Shown here piece after piece: positions 54,839-63,188 of a DNA stretch of 64,000 bases. The notes under the pieces are model-generated. The model did no database searches and was not told where the DNA came from. It worked only from the letters and a program-made list of their open reading frames with translations. The stretch is from Limosilactobacillus avistercoris (GTDB taxonomy: Bacteria; Bacillota; Bacilli; Lactobacillales; Lactobacillaceae): NCBI RefSeq assembly GCF_014836425.1, contig NZ_JACSQW010000008.1, positions 1 to 64,000 on the forward strand, given 5' to 3'. Within the stretch, counting starts at the first letter, position 1; each line of letters begins with the position of its first letter. A program made the position numbers and the translations under genes.

Positions 54839-55747
54839 ATGCAAATTGGATTGATTGGTTTAGGTAAGATGGGGATTCACCTTGCCCAAAACATGATGAA
54901 CAATGGTAACGATGTTGTTGCCTTTGATTTAAGCAAGGACCTTGTTGACGAAGCAGGTTCTTACGGTGCTACTAAGGCTTACAGCTTGGAAGAAATGGTT
55001 TCTAAGCTTGACAAGCCTCGTACAGTTTGGGTAATGGTTCCTGCTGGTAAGCCAACTGACGAAACCATGGACAAGTTAGCTGAATTACTTGATGCCGATG
55101 ACGTTGTTATTGACGGTGGTAATACTTTCTGGAAGGATTCTATGCGTCACAACCGCATGTTTACTGAAAAGGGTATTCACTACTTCGACTGCGGTTCCTC
55201 CGGTGGTTGGAAGGGTGCCCTTAAAGACGGTAACTTCATGATCGGTGGGGATGACAAGGAAGTCTTTGACGAACGTCTTGCCCCACTTTACGATGGTATC
55301 GCTGAAAAGGACGGTTACCTTTACACTGGTAAGGCTGGTTCAGGTCACTACCTTAAGATGGTTCACAACGCTATCGAATACGGTATGATGGAAGCAATTG
55401 GTGAAGGTTTCGAAATCCTTGAAGCTTCTGACTTTGATTACGATAACGCTGCTGTTTCTAAGATGTGGAACCATGGTTCAGTTATTCGTTCATGGCTGAT
55501 GGAATTGGCTCAAGAAGCCTTTGAAAAGGATCCACACCTTGATAAGATTGCTGGTCGGATGCACAGTTCTGGTGAAGCTCACTGGACTTTGATGGATGCA
55601 ATGGACAAGCATGTTCCAGCTCCAGTTATTTACGAAGCATTGAGTGCTCGTTTCCGTTCAATGCAAGATGACAGCTTCGATGGTAAGGTTGTTTCTGCAT
55701 TGCGGAATGGTTTCGGTGGCCACGCAATGGACAAGGCTAAGAAGTAA
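54839..55747 (+). CDS. gnd: 6-phosphogluconate dehydrogenase, decarboxylating (short form)
   Basis: Oxidises 6-phosphogluconate to ribulose-5-phosphate and CO2, a central step of heterofermentative sugar use. The 302 residues are the short, about 300-residue Gnd type (YqeC-like) rather than the 470-residue form. Seen: the Rossmann GLGKMGIHLAQNM (about 7-19), substrate motif GSSGGWKGALKDGNFMIGG (about 119-137) and the catalytic Lys in GSGHYLKMVHNAIEYGMM (about 176-193). Codon use is strongly biased (AAG, GGT, AAC), suggesting high expression. ATG 54839 with ACAGGAGGG at 54821-54829; an upstream frame from 54767 is not supported. Confidence 0.94.
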   Translation: MQIGLIGLGKMGIHLAQNMMNNGNDVVAFDLSKDLVDEAGSYGATKAYSLEEMVSKLDKPRTVWVMVPAGKPTDETMDKLAELLDADDVVIDGGNTFWKDSMRHNRMFTEKGIHYFDCGSSGGWKGALKDGNFMIGGDDKEVFDERLAPLYDGIAEKDGYLYTGKAGSGHYLKMVHNAIEYGMMEAIGEGFEILEASDFDYDNAAVSKMWNHGSVIRSWLMELAQEAFEKDPHLDKIAGRMHSSGEAHWTLMDAMDKHVPAPVIYEALSARFRSMQDDSFDGKVVSALRNGFGGHAMDKAKK

Positions 55748-55772
55748 ACCATTTAAATGCTAATAATAAAAC

Positions 55773-55825
55773 GGAAAGGATGATATAGGATTGTCCACGA
55801 TTTTATATTAAGCCTTTCCTCTTTT
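55773..55825 (+). terminator. First hairpin after gnd
   Basis: GGAAAGG (55773-55779) pairs with CCTTTCC (55813-55819) across a 33-nt, partly self-complementary loop, followed by TCTTTT. Confidence 0.65.
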
Positions 55826-55827
55826 AT

Positions 55828-55872
55828 AAATGGGTCTAGGTATTCATAAGTGAGTGCCTAGCCCCATTTTTA
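55828..55872 (+). terminator. Second terminator after gnd
   Basis: AAATGGGTCTAGGTA pairs with TGCCTAGCCCCATTT, followed by TTATG. Two tandem hairpins insulate the highly expressed gnd gene from nrnA. Confidence 0.75.
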
Positions 55873-55902
55873 TGTAGTAAACCTAGACTTTTAATTGCTT
55901 TG

Positions 55903-55939
55903 TCGGTAGAATTAATGTTTTTCGGTAGAATTAATGTTT
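55903..55939. repeat. Two tandem copies of an 18-bp sequence
   Basis: TCGGTAGAATTAATGTTT occurs exactly at 55903-55920 and 55922-55939 (period 19). It lies in the promoter region of the DHH-phosphoesterase gene, about 60 bp upstream of its start. Confidence 0.85.
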
Positions 55940-56001
55940 TAATCGAACTAGTTAGCAGTGATATAATTTAAAAAGCATTAATTTAGAAACGGAGATACAA
56001 C

Positions 56002-56955
56002 ATGGCTGATCAATTAGAAGTAATTCTTGAACAAATAAAAAAATATAATAAGATCATTATCCACCGTCACCAACGTCCCGATCCGGATGCAATTGGTTCA
56101 CAGGTTGGTTTAGCTGAGATTATCAAAGCTTCTTTCCCGTATAAGCAAGTTTACATTGTCGGAAAAGATATTCCTGGTCTAGATTGGATTGGACAAATGG
56201 ATGATATCGAAGGGCAAATGTTTGACGATGCATTAGTAATTGTTACTGATACGGCAAATGCTCCGCGGATTGATGATCGTCGGTTTGATAATGGTGATGA
56301 GTTAATTAAAATTGATCACCACCCTAATGATGAACCATACGGTGATCTAATGTGGGTTGAACCTGAAGCATCAAGTTGTTCGGAAATGGTCTATTCCTTT
56401 TATCAACACTTCGCAAAGGAATTAAAGTTACCGAAGAAGGCTGCTTCAGCACTTTATGCGGGTATCATTGGGGATACCGGACGGTTCTTGTATCCCGCTA
56501 CTACTCCACGAACAATGTTGGTTGCAGGTGCACTAATGGCAGCTGGCGCCGATGCTGCGGCAATTAGCCAACGGGAAAATGAAATTTCAGAACCGGTTGC
56601 TCGTTTATCCGCCTATGTTTATGAGAACCTAACGATTAATGATAGTGGTGCTGCTTATATTATTTTAGATAATGATACCTTAGCTAAATTTGGGATTGCT
56701 GAATCTGGTACCTCTGCTGTTGTTTCACTTCCAGGAAGGATCCAAGATGTCCTTGCCTGGGCAATCTTTGTAGAGCAGGAAGATGGCCACTTTAGAATTC
56801 GGTTACGCTCAAAAGGACCAGTTATTAATGAACTCGCCAAGCAGCATGATGGTGGTGGTCACCCCTTAGCAAGTGGTGCAAAGGCAGCTGATCGTGATGA
56901 AATTGAACAAGTTGTTAAAGAATTAGATATATTAGTAAGTAAATACCAAAAATAA
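56002..56955 (+). CDS. DHH-family phosphoesterase, NrnA-like oligoribonuclease/pAp phosphatase
   Basis: Degrades short RNA fragments and 3'-phosphoadenosine 5'-phosphate in related bacteria. The 317 residues show DHH motif I DPDAIGSQ (about 26-33), motif II VTDTAN (about 80-85), the DHH motif itself KIDHHPND (about 103-110), motif IV GDTGRF, and the DHHA1 nucleic-acid-binding GGGHPLASGAK (about 287-297). Length matches B. subtilis NrnA (313). Start ATG at 56002 with GGAGAT upstream. Co-transcribed with the DEAD helicase 16 bp downstream. Confidence 0.9.
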   Translation: MADQLEVILEQIKKYNKIIIHRHQRPDPDAIGSQVGLAEIIKASFPYKQVYIVGKDIPGLDWIGQMDDIEGQMFDDALVIVTDTANAPRIDDRRFDNGDELIKIDHHPNDEPYGDLMWVEPEASSCSEMVYSFYQHFAKELKLPKKAASALYAGIIGDTGRFLYPATTPRTMLVAGALMAAGADAAAISQRENEISEPVARLSAYVYENLTINDSGAAYIILDNDTLAKFGIAESGTSAVVSLPGRIQDVLAWAIFVEQEDGHFRIRLRSKGPVINELAKQHDGGGHPLASGAKAADRDEIEQVVKELDILVSKYQK

Positions 56956-56971
56956 GGAAGGGAGGCCAATA

Positions 56972-58348
56972 ATGAGCCAACAAAAAACATTTGCAGATTT
57001 TAAATTACAACCATATTTATTAGATGCTATTAAGGAGATTAATTTTCATCAGCCAACCCCAGTTCAGGAGAAGGTAATTCCGTTAATCTTAAAGGGAGAG
57101 AGTGTTGTTGGGCAATCAGCAACTGGTAGTGGGAAAACACATGCTTTCCTCTTACCAATCTTTTCTCAATTGGATCCAAATCAGCATGAAGTTCAAACTG
57201 TGATTACTACTCCAAGTCGGGAGCTAGCCTACCAAATTTATGCTGCCGCTAAACAATTAAATAAGCATTTACTAACGCCAGTAACAATTCATAATTATGT
57301 TGGCGGAACGGATAAGCAACACCAAATTGAACAATTAAAACGTCAGCAGCCACAACTAGTAATTGGGACACCAGGACGGGTACTAGACTTGGTTAAAAGT
57401 CAGGCCCTTGATATCCATACTGCTACTAAGTTTGTTGTTGATGAGGCTGATATGACCCTTGATATGGGATTCTTGGATCAGGTTGATCAAATTGCAAGTC
57501 GTTTCCCAGATGATTTACAAATGATGGTCTTTTCTGCAACGATTCCGCAAAAGCTCCGGCCATTTTTAAAGAAATATATGGAAAATCCAGTAATGGAAGA
57601 GATTCCAACTGAGACGGTGATCAATCCTGATGTTAAGAACTGGTTAATGTCAACTAAGGGTCGCGATAAGAACCAGTTGATTTACCAGTTGCTCACGATG
57701 GGTGAACCTTACTTGGCTTTAGTCTTTGCTAATACTAAGGAACGTGCAATTGAGCTTGCCCGTTACTTAGGTGAACAGGGGTTAAAAGTTGCTTTGATTC
57801 ATGGTGGCCTGGAGGCACGTCGCCGGAAACGAACGATGCGTCAGATTCGTGATCTCGATTTTCAATATGTAGTAGCGACAGATTTAGCCGCGCGGGGAAT
57901 TGATATTGATGGGGTTTCTTTAGTAATCAATGATGATATCCCGAGTGATCTCGAATACTTTATCCACCGTGTTGGGCGGACTGGTCGAAATGGAATGACC
58001 GGGACTGCAATTACTCTTTATGCACCTTCTGAAGATGACTTAATTGCTAAGTTAGAAGAGCGGGGAATTAAGTTTGTACCAAAAGAAATTCGTCATGGCC
58101 GAATCGTAACCACCCATGACCGTAACCGACGACAAAACTATAGTCGGCGGCAAGCTAAACTTGATCCAACAATGAAGGGCTTTGTAAAGAAAACAAAGAA
58201 GAAGGTTAAACCTGGTTACAAGAAACGGATTAAGCGAGCAATCCGTGAAGATGAACAACAGAAACGGAAACTTGAATTACGGCATAAAATTCGAAAGGCT
58301 AAGCGGGCTCGTCAACGGCAACACCGACGGGAACGAAATAGCCGTTGA
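56972..58348 (+). CDS. cshB: DEAD-box RNA helicase, CshB-like
   Basis: ATP-dependent RNA helicase for RNA remodelling and cold adaptation. The 458 residues have the Q-motif (FHQPTPVQEKVIP), Walker A ATGSGKTHAFLLP (about 50-62), PSRELAYQI, GTPGRVLDLV, DEAD in VVDEADMTLDMG (about 156-167), SATIP, ATDLAARGIDIDG and HRVGRTGRNG. The C-terminal 85 residues are very basic (Lys and Arg-rich), a likely RNA-binding tail. It resembles B. subtilis CshB (YqfR); assignment among CshA, CshB and others is by length and tail and is less sure than the family. Confidence 0.88.
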   Translation: MSQQKTFADFKLQPYLLDAIKEINFHQPTPVQEKVIPLILKGESVVGQSATGSGKTHAFLLPIFSQLDPNQHEVQTVITTPSRELAYQIYAAAKQLNKHLLTPVTIHNYVGGTDKQHQIEQLKRQQPQLVIGTPGRVLDLVKSQALDIHTATKFVVDEADMTLDMGFLDQVDQIASRFPDDLQMMVFSATIPQKLRPFLKKYMENPVMEEIPTETVINPDVKNWLMSTKGRDKNQLIYQLLTMGEPYLALVFANTKERAIELARYLGEQGLKVALIHGGLEARRRKRTMRQIRDLDFQYVVATDLAARGIDIDGVSLVINDDIPSDLEYFIHRVGRTGRNGMTGTAITLYAPSEDDLIAKLEERGIKFVPKEIRHGRIVTTHDRNRRQNYSRRQAKLDPTMKGFVKKTKKKVKPGYKKRIKRAIREDEQQKRKLELRHKIRKAKRARQRQHRRERNSR

Positions 58349-58389
58349 TCTTGAAACCATAATTGGTTATAATATGACTCGTTTGGGAC

Positions 58390-58595
58390 ATACCATTTAA
58401 ATCTTAGATTGCAGAGACAACTGGGTTGGTGTGACAGTTGAGAGAGGTTTAAGTGGGGCTACCCATACGAAAAATTTGATATTGAACTTGCCTTAGGGTA
58501 AGAAATAAGAGGTTAACGAAATCCATCGTTGCAATCAGAGTGGTACCGCGTCAGTTCGGCGTCTCTGAAAGCAGGGATGGATTTTGTTTTTTTTT
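58390..58595 (+). promoter_or_regulatory. T-box riboswitch (alanine), upstream of alaS
   Basis: Seen: an AGAGAGG box at 58441-58447; GCT (Ala) at 58458-58460 directly before ACCCA 58461-58465, which can pair with TGGGT 58422-58426; the T-box GTGGTACCGCG at 58540-58550; and a terminator formed by AAATCCATC (about 58519) with GATGGATTT (58576-58584) ahead of a long T-run to 58595. If that Stem I pairing is right, Stem I is only about 44 nt, much shorter than those of the other T-boxes here. Confidence 0.85.
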
Positions 58596-58609
58596 GAAAG
58601 GGAGATATT

Positions 58610-61264
58610 ATGAAGCAGTTAAAGAAGCTGAATAGTGCTCAAGTACGACGGATGTACTTGAAGTTCTTTGAAGAACACGGCCACAAGATTATGCCAAGCG
58701 CTTCCCTTGTCCCGGTTAATGATCCAACATTATTGTGGATTAATTCCGGTGTTGCAACAATGAAGAAGTACTTTGACGGAAAAGTTGTTCCTGAAAATCC
58801 ACGGATGACTAGTTCACAAAAGAGTATCCGGACCAACGATATTGAAAATGTTGGTAAGACTGCTCGTCACCATACTATGTTTGAAATGCTTGGTAACTTC
58901 TCAGTTGGTGATTACTTTAAGAATGAAGTTATTCCATGGGCATGGGAATTATTAACCAGTGATGATTGGTTTGGCTTTGATCCAGAACGGCTTTACATTA
59001 CCTACTACCCAAAGGATCACGATGCCTATAATAAGTGGCGTGAAGTTGGTGTCGCTAAGGATCACTTGATTCCTGATGAAGATAACTTCTGGGATATTGG
59101 TCAAGGTCCTTCTGGTCCAGATACTGAAATTTTCTATGATCGGGGTCAAGAATTTAATAATTTGGCTGACGATGATCCAGAAAGTTATCCGGGTGGCGAA
59201 AATGAACGTTACCTTGAAATTTGGAACATTGTGTTCAGTCAATTTAACCACACTCCTGAAGATACTTATGAACCACTTCCTCATAAGAACATTGATACGG
59301 GGATGGGCCTTGAACGGGTAGTTTCGATCTTTGAAAATGCGCCAACTAACTTTGAAACCGACCTCTTTATGCCATTGATTAAGCAAACTGAAGAATTTAG
59401 TGGTAGTAAGAAGTATGCTGAGAATAAGGAAGACGACATCCAATTCAAGATCATCGCTGATCACATTCGGACGATTACCTTTGCAATTGGTGATGGTGCA
59501 CTTCCTTCAAACGTTGGTCGAGGATACGTTATTCGGCGGTTACTTCGGCGTGCCGTTGTTGCCGGAAAGAAACTGGGAATAGATGAACCATTCCTTGCTA
59601 AGATGGTCCCAACCGTTGGTAAGATCATGGAAGATTACTACCCAGATGTCCTTGAAAATGCTGACTACATTGCATCAGTTATTAAGTCTGAAGAAGACCG
59701 CTTTAGCGCAACCTTAAATGGTGGCCTTAACCTCTTAAACAATGTGATTGCTAATGCTAAGCAAGACGGTACTAATGAAATTGATGGCCGGACTGCTTTC
59801 AAACTTTACGATACTTACGGCTTTCCAATTGAACTAACTAAGGAATATGCTAGTGATGAAGGCTTAAGTGTTGATGAAGAAGGCTTCCAAGCTGCAATGA
59901 CTGAGCAACAAAACCGGGCCCGGAATGCTCGTGACATGGATAACGGGATGGGGGTTCAAACCGATCTATGGACTGACTTTAAGGAAGACAGTAAGTATGT
60001 TGGTTATACCGACTTAACCGTTGATAATGCTAAGGTAATTGGCTTGGCTCATGATGGTAAGCAAGCTGATGAAGCCCAACCAGGTGATAAGAACATTGAA
60101 GTGATCTTTGATACAACACCATTCTATGCCGAAATGGGTGGCCAAGTTGCTGATACCGGTGACATTATTGATAATTACGGGAAGAAAGTCGGTCGGGTTG
60201 TTGATGTTCAACATGCTCCTAACCAGCAGAACCTTCACCGGGTTGAATTGAGTGAGCCATTGAAGAAGGGTGCTCGTTATAAACTCGTTGTTGATCGGAT
60301 CCGTCACTTGAAGATTGAAAAGAACCACACTGCAACACACTTGCTCGATCAAGCACTTCGGAACGTTCTTGGTGGTCATACTCAACAAGCTGGTTCACTA
60401 GTTGAAGAACATTACTTACGGTTTGATTTTAACCACTTTGGTCAAGTTACTGCTAAGGATCTTAAGGCAGTTGAGCAAATGGTTAACGAGCAAATCTGGA
60501 AGGAAATTCCGGTTAAGACCGTTGAAACTGATATTGATTCTGCTAAGGAAATGGGAGCAATTGCCCTCTTCTCTGACAAGTACGGTGATAAGGTTCGGGT
60601 TGTAAAGATCGGTGATTATAACACCGAGTTCTGTGGTGGAGATCATGTCAAGAATACAAACGAACTTGGCCTTTTCAAGATTGTTTCTGAAGGAGGAGTA
60701 GGTGCTGGTGTTCGGCGGATTGAAGCCGTAACCTCAAGCGATGCCTTTAAGTTCCTTCAAGATCGGGATGACCTTCTTAATGAAGTTGCTACTGACTTGA
60801 AGGTTGCCCAAATTAAGGAAGTTCCTCACCAAGTAGAAGCATTACAAAGTGACCTTAAAGAAGCACAAAAGCAAAGTGAAACTCTCCAAGCAAAGATTGC
60901 TGCCCAACAAGCTAATAGTGTCTTTGAAAATGTTCAAAAGACTCAAGATGGAAGCTTGATTGCTGCTGAAGTTCAGGTTGCTGGAATGGGTCAATTACGT
61001 CAATTGGCTGATAGCTGGCGTGCTAAGAATCTTTCAGATGTCCTTGTTCTCGGAACTGCTAATGATGGCAAGGCTAACTTATTGGTTGCTGTTAGTGATG
61101 ATAAGGTTAAGGATGGCCTCAAAGCTGGTGACCTTATTAAGGCGATTGCTCCTGCTATTAATGGTGGCGGTGGTGGTCGACCAAACCTTGCTCAAGCTGG
61201 TGGAAAGAAGCCTGAAGGAATCAAGGATGCATTAAAGCAAGCAGCTGATTACTTAAATAAATAA
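58610..61264 (+). CDS. alaS: Alanine--tRNA ligase
   Basis: Class II synthetase charging tRNA-Ala, with editing. The 884 residues show the N-terminal RRMYLKFFEEHGH, the motif 1-3 catalytic core (TSSQKSIRTNDIENVG, TARHHTMFEMLGNFS, GAGLER-like DTGMGLERVVS), the zinc-binding editing domain (HTATHLLDQALR at about 565, then CGGDHVKNTNELG at about 668) and the C-Ala domain ending in a Gly-rich GGGGGRPNLAQAGG. Length is normal. Start ATG at 58610 with AAAGGGAGA upstream. Controlled by the Ala T-box. Confidence 0.97.
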   Translation: MKQLKKLNSAQVRRMYLKFFEEHGHKIMPSASLVPVNDPTLLWINSGVATMKKYFDGKVVPENPRMTSSQKSIRTNDIENVGKTARHHTMFEMLGNFSVGDYFKNEVIPWAWELLTSDDWFGFDPERLYITYYPKDHDAYNKWREVGVAKDHLIPDEDNFWDIGQGPSGPDTEIFYDRGQEFNNLADDDPESYPGGENERYLEIWNIVFSQFNHTPEDTYEPLPHKNIDTGMGLERVVSIFENAPTNFETDLFMPLIKQTEEFSGSKKYAENKEDDIQFKIIADHIRTITFAIGDGALPSNVGRGYVIRRLLRRAVVAGKKLGIDEPFLAKMVPTVGKIMEDYYPDVLENADYIASVIKSEEDRFSATLNGGLNLLNNVIANAKQDGTNEIDGRTAFKLYDTYGFPIELTKEYASDEGLSVDEEGFQAAMTEQQNRARNARDMDNGMGVQTDLWTDFKEDSKYVGYTDLTVDNAKVIGLAHDGKQADEAQPGDKNIEVIFDTTPFYAEMGGQVADTGDIIDNYGKKVGRVVDVQHAPNQQNLHRVELSEPLKKGARYKLVVDRIRHLKIEKNHTATHLLDQALRNVLGGHTQQAGSLVEEHYLRFDFNHFGQVTAKDLKAVEQMVNEQIWKEIPVKTVETDIDSAKEMGAIALFSDKYGDKVRVVKIGDYNTEFCGGDHVKNTNELGLFKIVSEGGVGAGVRRIEAVTSSDAFKFLQDRDDLLNEVATDLKVAQIKEVPHQVEALQSDLKEAQKQSETLQAKIAAQQANSVFENVQKTQDGSLIAAEVQVAGMGQLRQLADSWRAKNLSDVLVLGTANDGKANLLVAVSDDKVKDGLKAGDLIKAIAPAINGGGGGRPNLAQAGGKKPEGIKDALKQAADYLNK

Positions 61265-61368
61265 TAAAAATATTTTGCCTTTACTTTAATTGAATTATTA
61301 TGGTGAAGTCTCAGATTAGAATATGGGAGAAGTTATTTACAGCTTCGTTTTCATATTCCGCATAAATA

Positions 61369-61414
61369 ATTGGGCTCCGGAGTTTGGATTTTCCGTACTT
61401 TGGAGCCCAATTTG
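61369..61414 (+). terminator. Terminator in the alaS-ireB gap
   Basis: ATTGGGCTCC (61369-61378) and GGAGCCCAAT (61402-61411) form a perfect 10-bp stem with an internal AGT/ACT pairing, followed by TTG. It is about 105 bp after the alaS stop; the sequence in between shows no gene. Confidence 0.8.
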
Positions 61415-61537
61415 TATAATTGTCTCTGGACTAGGAAAATAAGTTTGGTTCATGACCTATTTTTCATGCTAGTGAATTGTGATTTATCGGTGATTATAGT
61501 AAAATTAGACTATGAATAGTCACTGGAGGTGACAAGT

Positions 61538-61807
61538 GTGTCAGGGAATAATGATAAGACAATGTTTTTTGATTTTGGTCAAAACAGCCAAGAGGATATT
61601 AAACAAACATTAAAGACCGTTTATGAAGCACTAGAAGAAAAGGGATACAACCCAATTAACCAAATTGTTGGTTACCTTCTTTCAGGAGATCCAGCATATA
61701 TTCCACGTTTAAATGATGCCCGGAACTTAATCCGTCAGCATGAACGTGATGAAATTATTGAAGAGTTAGTTCGGTCATACCTTAAGAATAATGGGGAAAC
61801 CAAATGA
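61538..61807 (+). CDS. ireB: IreB family regulatory phosphoprotein (DUF965/YrzL)
   Basis: Small cytoplasmic protein; the Enterococcus homologue IreB is a substrate of the kinase IreK and tunes cell-wall stress and cephalosporin tolerance. The 89 residues contain the family's [40 protein letters not shown] and [24 protein letters not shown] at 61538 with GGAGG at 61525-61529 gives normal spacing; the longer frame from 61529 starts inside the ribosome site. Overlaps yqgF by 4 bp. Confidence 0.92.
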   Translation: MSGNNDKTMFFDFGQNSQEDIKQTLKTVYEALEEKGYNPINQIVGYLLSGDPAYIPRLNDARNLIRQHERDEIIEELVRSYLKNNGETK

Positions 61808-62247
61808 GATTATTAGGGTTAGATGTCGGTTCTAAAACCGTAGGAATTGCAGTTAGTGATCCACTGGGATGGACCGCTCAGGCAGTTGAGATTATCCCTA
61901 TTAATGAAGACGAGGAAGTCTTTGGAATTGACCGGGTTGCTGAAATCGTCAAGCAAAAACAAGTTGCGGGATTTGTGATCGGTTTACCCAAGAACATGAA
62001 TAATACTGAGGGCCCACGTGTTGAGGCTTCTCATCATTATGGTGAGTTGCTTAAGAAGCGTTTTCCATCGATTCCCATTGATTTTCAAGATGAACGGTTA
62101 ACAACTGTGGAAGCTCATCGGATGTTAGTTGAGGAAGCTGATATCTCTCGGGCTAAGCAGAAAAAAGTTATTGATGAAGTGGCGGCTACTTTTATTTTGC
62201 AAAGCTACTTAGATCGACACGGAAAACTTGTCCAAAAATTGAAATGA
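61804..62247 (+). CDS. yqgF: Holliday junction resolvase-like protein YqgF/RuvX
   Basis: RNase H-fold protein, in E. coli required for 16S rRNA 5' processing and long proposed as a Holliday-junction nuclease. The 147 residues show [19 protein letters not shown] (active-site Asp at about residue 7), [16 protein letters not shown] (about 57-72), DERLTT with the acidic active-site pair (about 98-103) and the C-terminal [15 protein letters not shown]. Start ATG overlaps the ireB stop. Second gene of ireB-yqgF-DUF1292. Confidence 0.95.
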   Translation: MRLLGLDVGSKTVGIAVSDPLGWTAQAVEIIPINEDEEVFGIDRVAEIVKQKQVAGFVIGLPKNMNNTEGPRVEASHHYGELLKKRFPSIPIDFQDERLTTVEAHRMLVEEADISRAKQKKVIDEVAATFILQSYLDRHGKLVQKLK

Positions 62248-62258
62248 GGTAAGAATTA

Positions 62259-62558
62259 ATGAGTAAGCAACAAAATACGGATGATCAAATGATTACTCTG
62301 ATTGATGAAAATGGTAATGAACAGCTCTTTAAGGAGCTTTTTACCTTTGATTCAGATGATTGGGGTAAATCGTACATCTTCATTTATCCAGCTGAACAAG
62401 AAAATGATGACTCAGTAGATATTCAAGCCTACGCTATTGCCGATAATCAAGATGGTGATGGTGAAGATTTGGTACCAATTGAAGATGATAAAGAATGGGA
62501 TATGGTTGAAGAAGTTTTAAATACTTTCTTGGATAATGATGGTAACTTTAAAGCTTAA
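62259..62558 (+). CDS. DUF1292 protein (YrzB family)
   Basis: 99-residue very acidic protein of the YrzB/DUF1292 family, unknown function. Seen: the family's MITLIDENGNEQLFKELFTFD, YIFIYPAEQ and PIEDDKEWDMVEEVLNTFLD. Always found behind ireB and yqgF in Firmicutes, as here (11 bp spacing). Start ATG at 62259 with GAGGTAAG upstream. Confidence 0.92.
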   Translation: MSKQQNTDDQMITLIDENGNEQLFKELFTFDSDDWGKSYIFIYPAEQENDDSVDIQAYAIADNQDGDGEDLVPIEDDKEWDMVEEVLNTFLDNDGNFKA

Positions 62559-62573
62559 TTTAACTTTATTCTA

Positions 62574-62613
62574 AAAAGGCTGGGATGTGACTAGTTCACG
62601 ATCCCAGTCTTTT
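62574..62613 (+). terminator. Terminator after the DUF1292 gene
   Basis: AAAAGGCTGGGATGTGA pairs with TTCACGATCCCAGTCTTTT over most of its length, CTAG loop, followed by GATTT. Confidence 0.85.
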
Positions 62614-62648
62614 GATTTGGTTTGCCATTTTAAATAGGGGATAGGCAA

Positions 62649-63176
62649 TTGATTCTTTCAACTATTATTTTATTATTACTACTAATAAGCGTTATTCGTG
62701 GTTACCGAATTGGCTTATTATCAATGGTAATTTCCGTTTTGACATATTTTATTAGCTATTTTGGTGCTAAATACTTGGCTCCACTGACTGGAAATTTGCT
62801 AATGAGCCTTTTTCCTGAGATTAATCACAGTACAGCAATTTCAGGAGAAAGCCTCGCAAGTTTAAACCTTAACCAATTCTTTTATCGCGGAATTGCATTT
62901 ATTATCAGTTTTACGGTTTTAACGATGATTATTAGGGTGCTATTGCGTCGGCTAAAATGGTTAGCAAGGTTACCCACCTTAGGAACCATCGATCGGTGGA
63001 TTGGTGCGGCAATTGATCTGATCATTTGTTATGTAATTATCTTCATTGTACTTATGGTATTTCAGTTATATCCTGCGGAATGGTGGCAAGTCCAGCTAGC
63101 TAATTCGGAAGTTGCCCAGTTAATTATTAAGGAAACACCATTTTTAACTCAAACGGTTATTAATCTTTTAGGTTAG
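62649..63176 (+). CDS. cvpA: CvpA family membrane protein
   Basis: 175-residue protein with about four hydrophobic segments (about 1-20, 25-45, 75-95 and 118-138), of the CvpA family named for colicin V production; molecular function not settled. RGYRIGLLSMVISVLTYFISYFGAKYLAP is the conserved N-terminal segment. Start TTG at 62649 with a weak AGGGGATAGG upstream. Lies 12 bp before mutS2, the usual Firmicutes order (cvpA-mutS2). Confidence 0.85.
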   Translation: MILSTIILLLLLISVIRGYRIGLLSMVISVLTYFISYFGAKYLAPLTGNLLMSLFPEINHSTAISGESLASLNLNQFFYRGIAFIISFTVLTMIIRVLLRRLKWLARLPTLGTIDRWIGAAIDLIICYVIIFIVLMVFQLYPAEWWQVQLANSEVAQLIIKETPFLTQTVINLLG

Positions 63177-63188
63177 AAAGGAAAAAAG

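Noticed and set aside
56972-58348. Separate small ORFs within the helicase and DHH genes
   Set aside because: All overlap well-conserved proteins in other frames and lack ribosome-binding sites.
58952-59464. 170-residue minus-strand ORF inside alaS
   Set aside because: Long antisense frame caused by codon bias of alaS; no family resemblance and no upstream signals.
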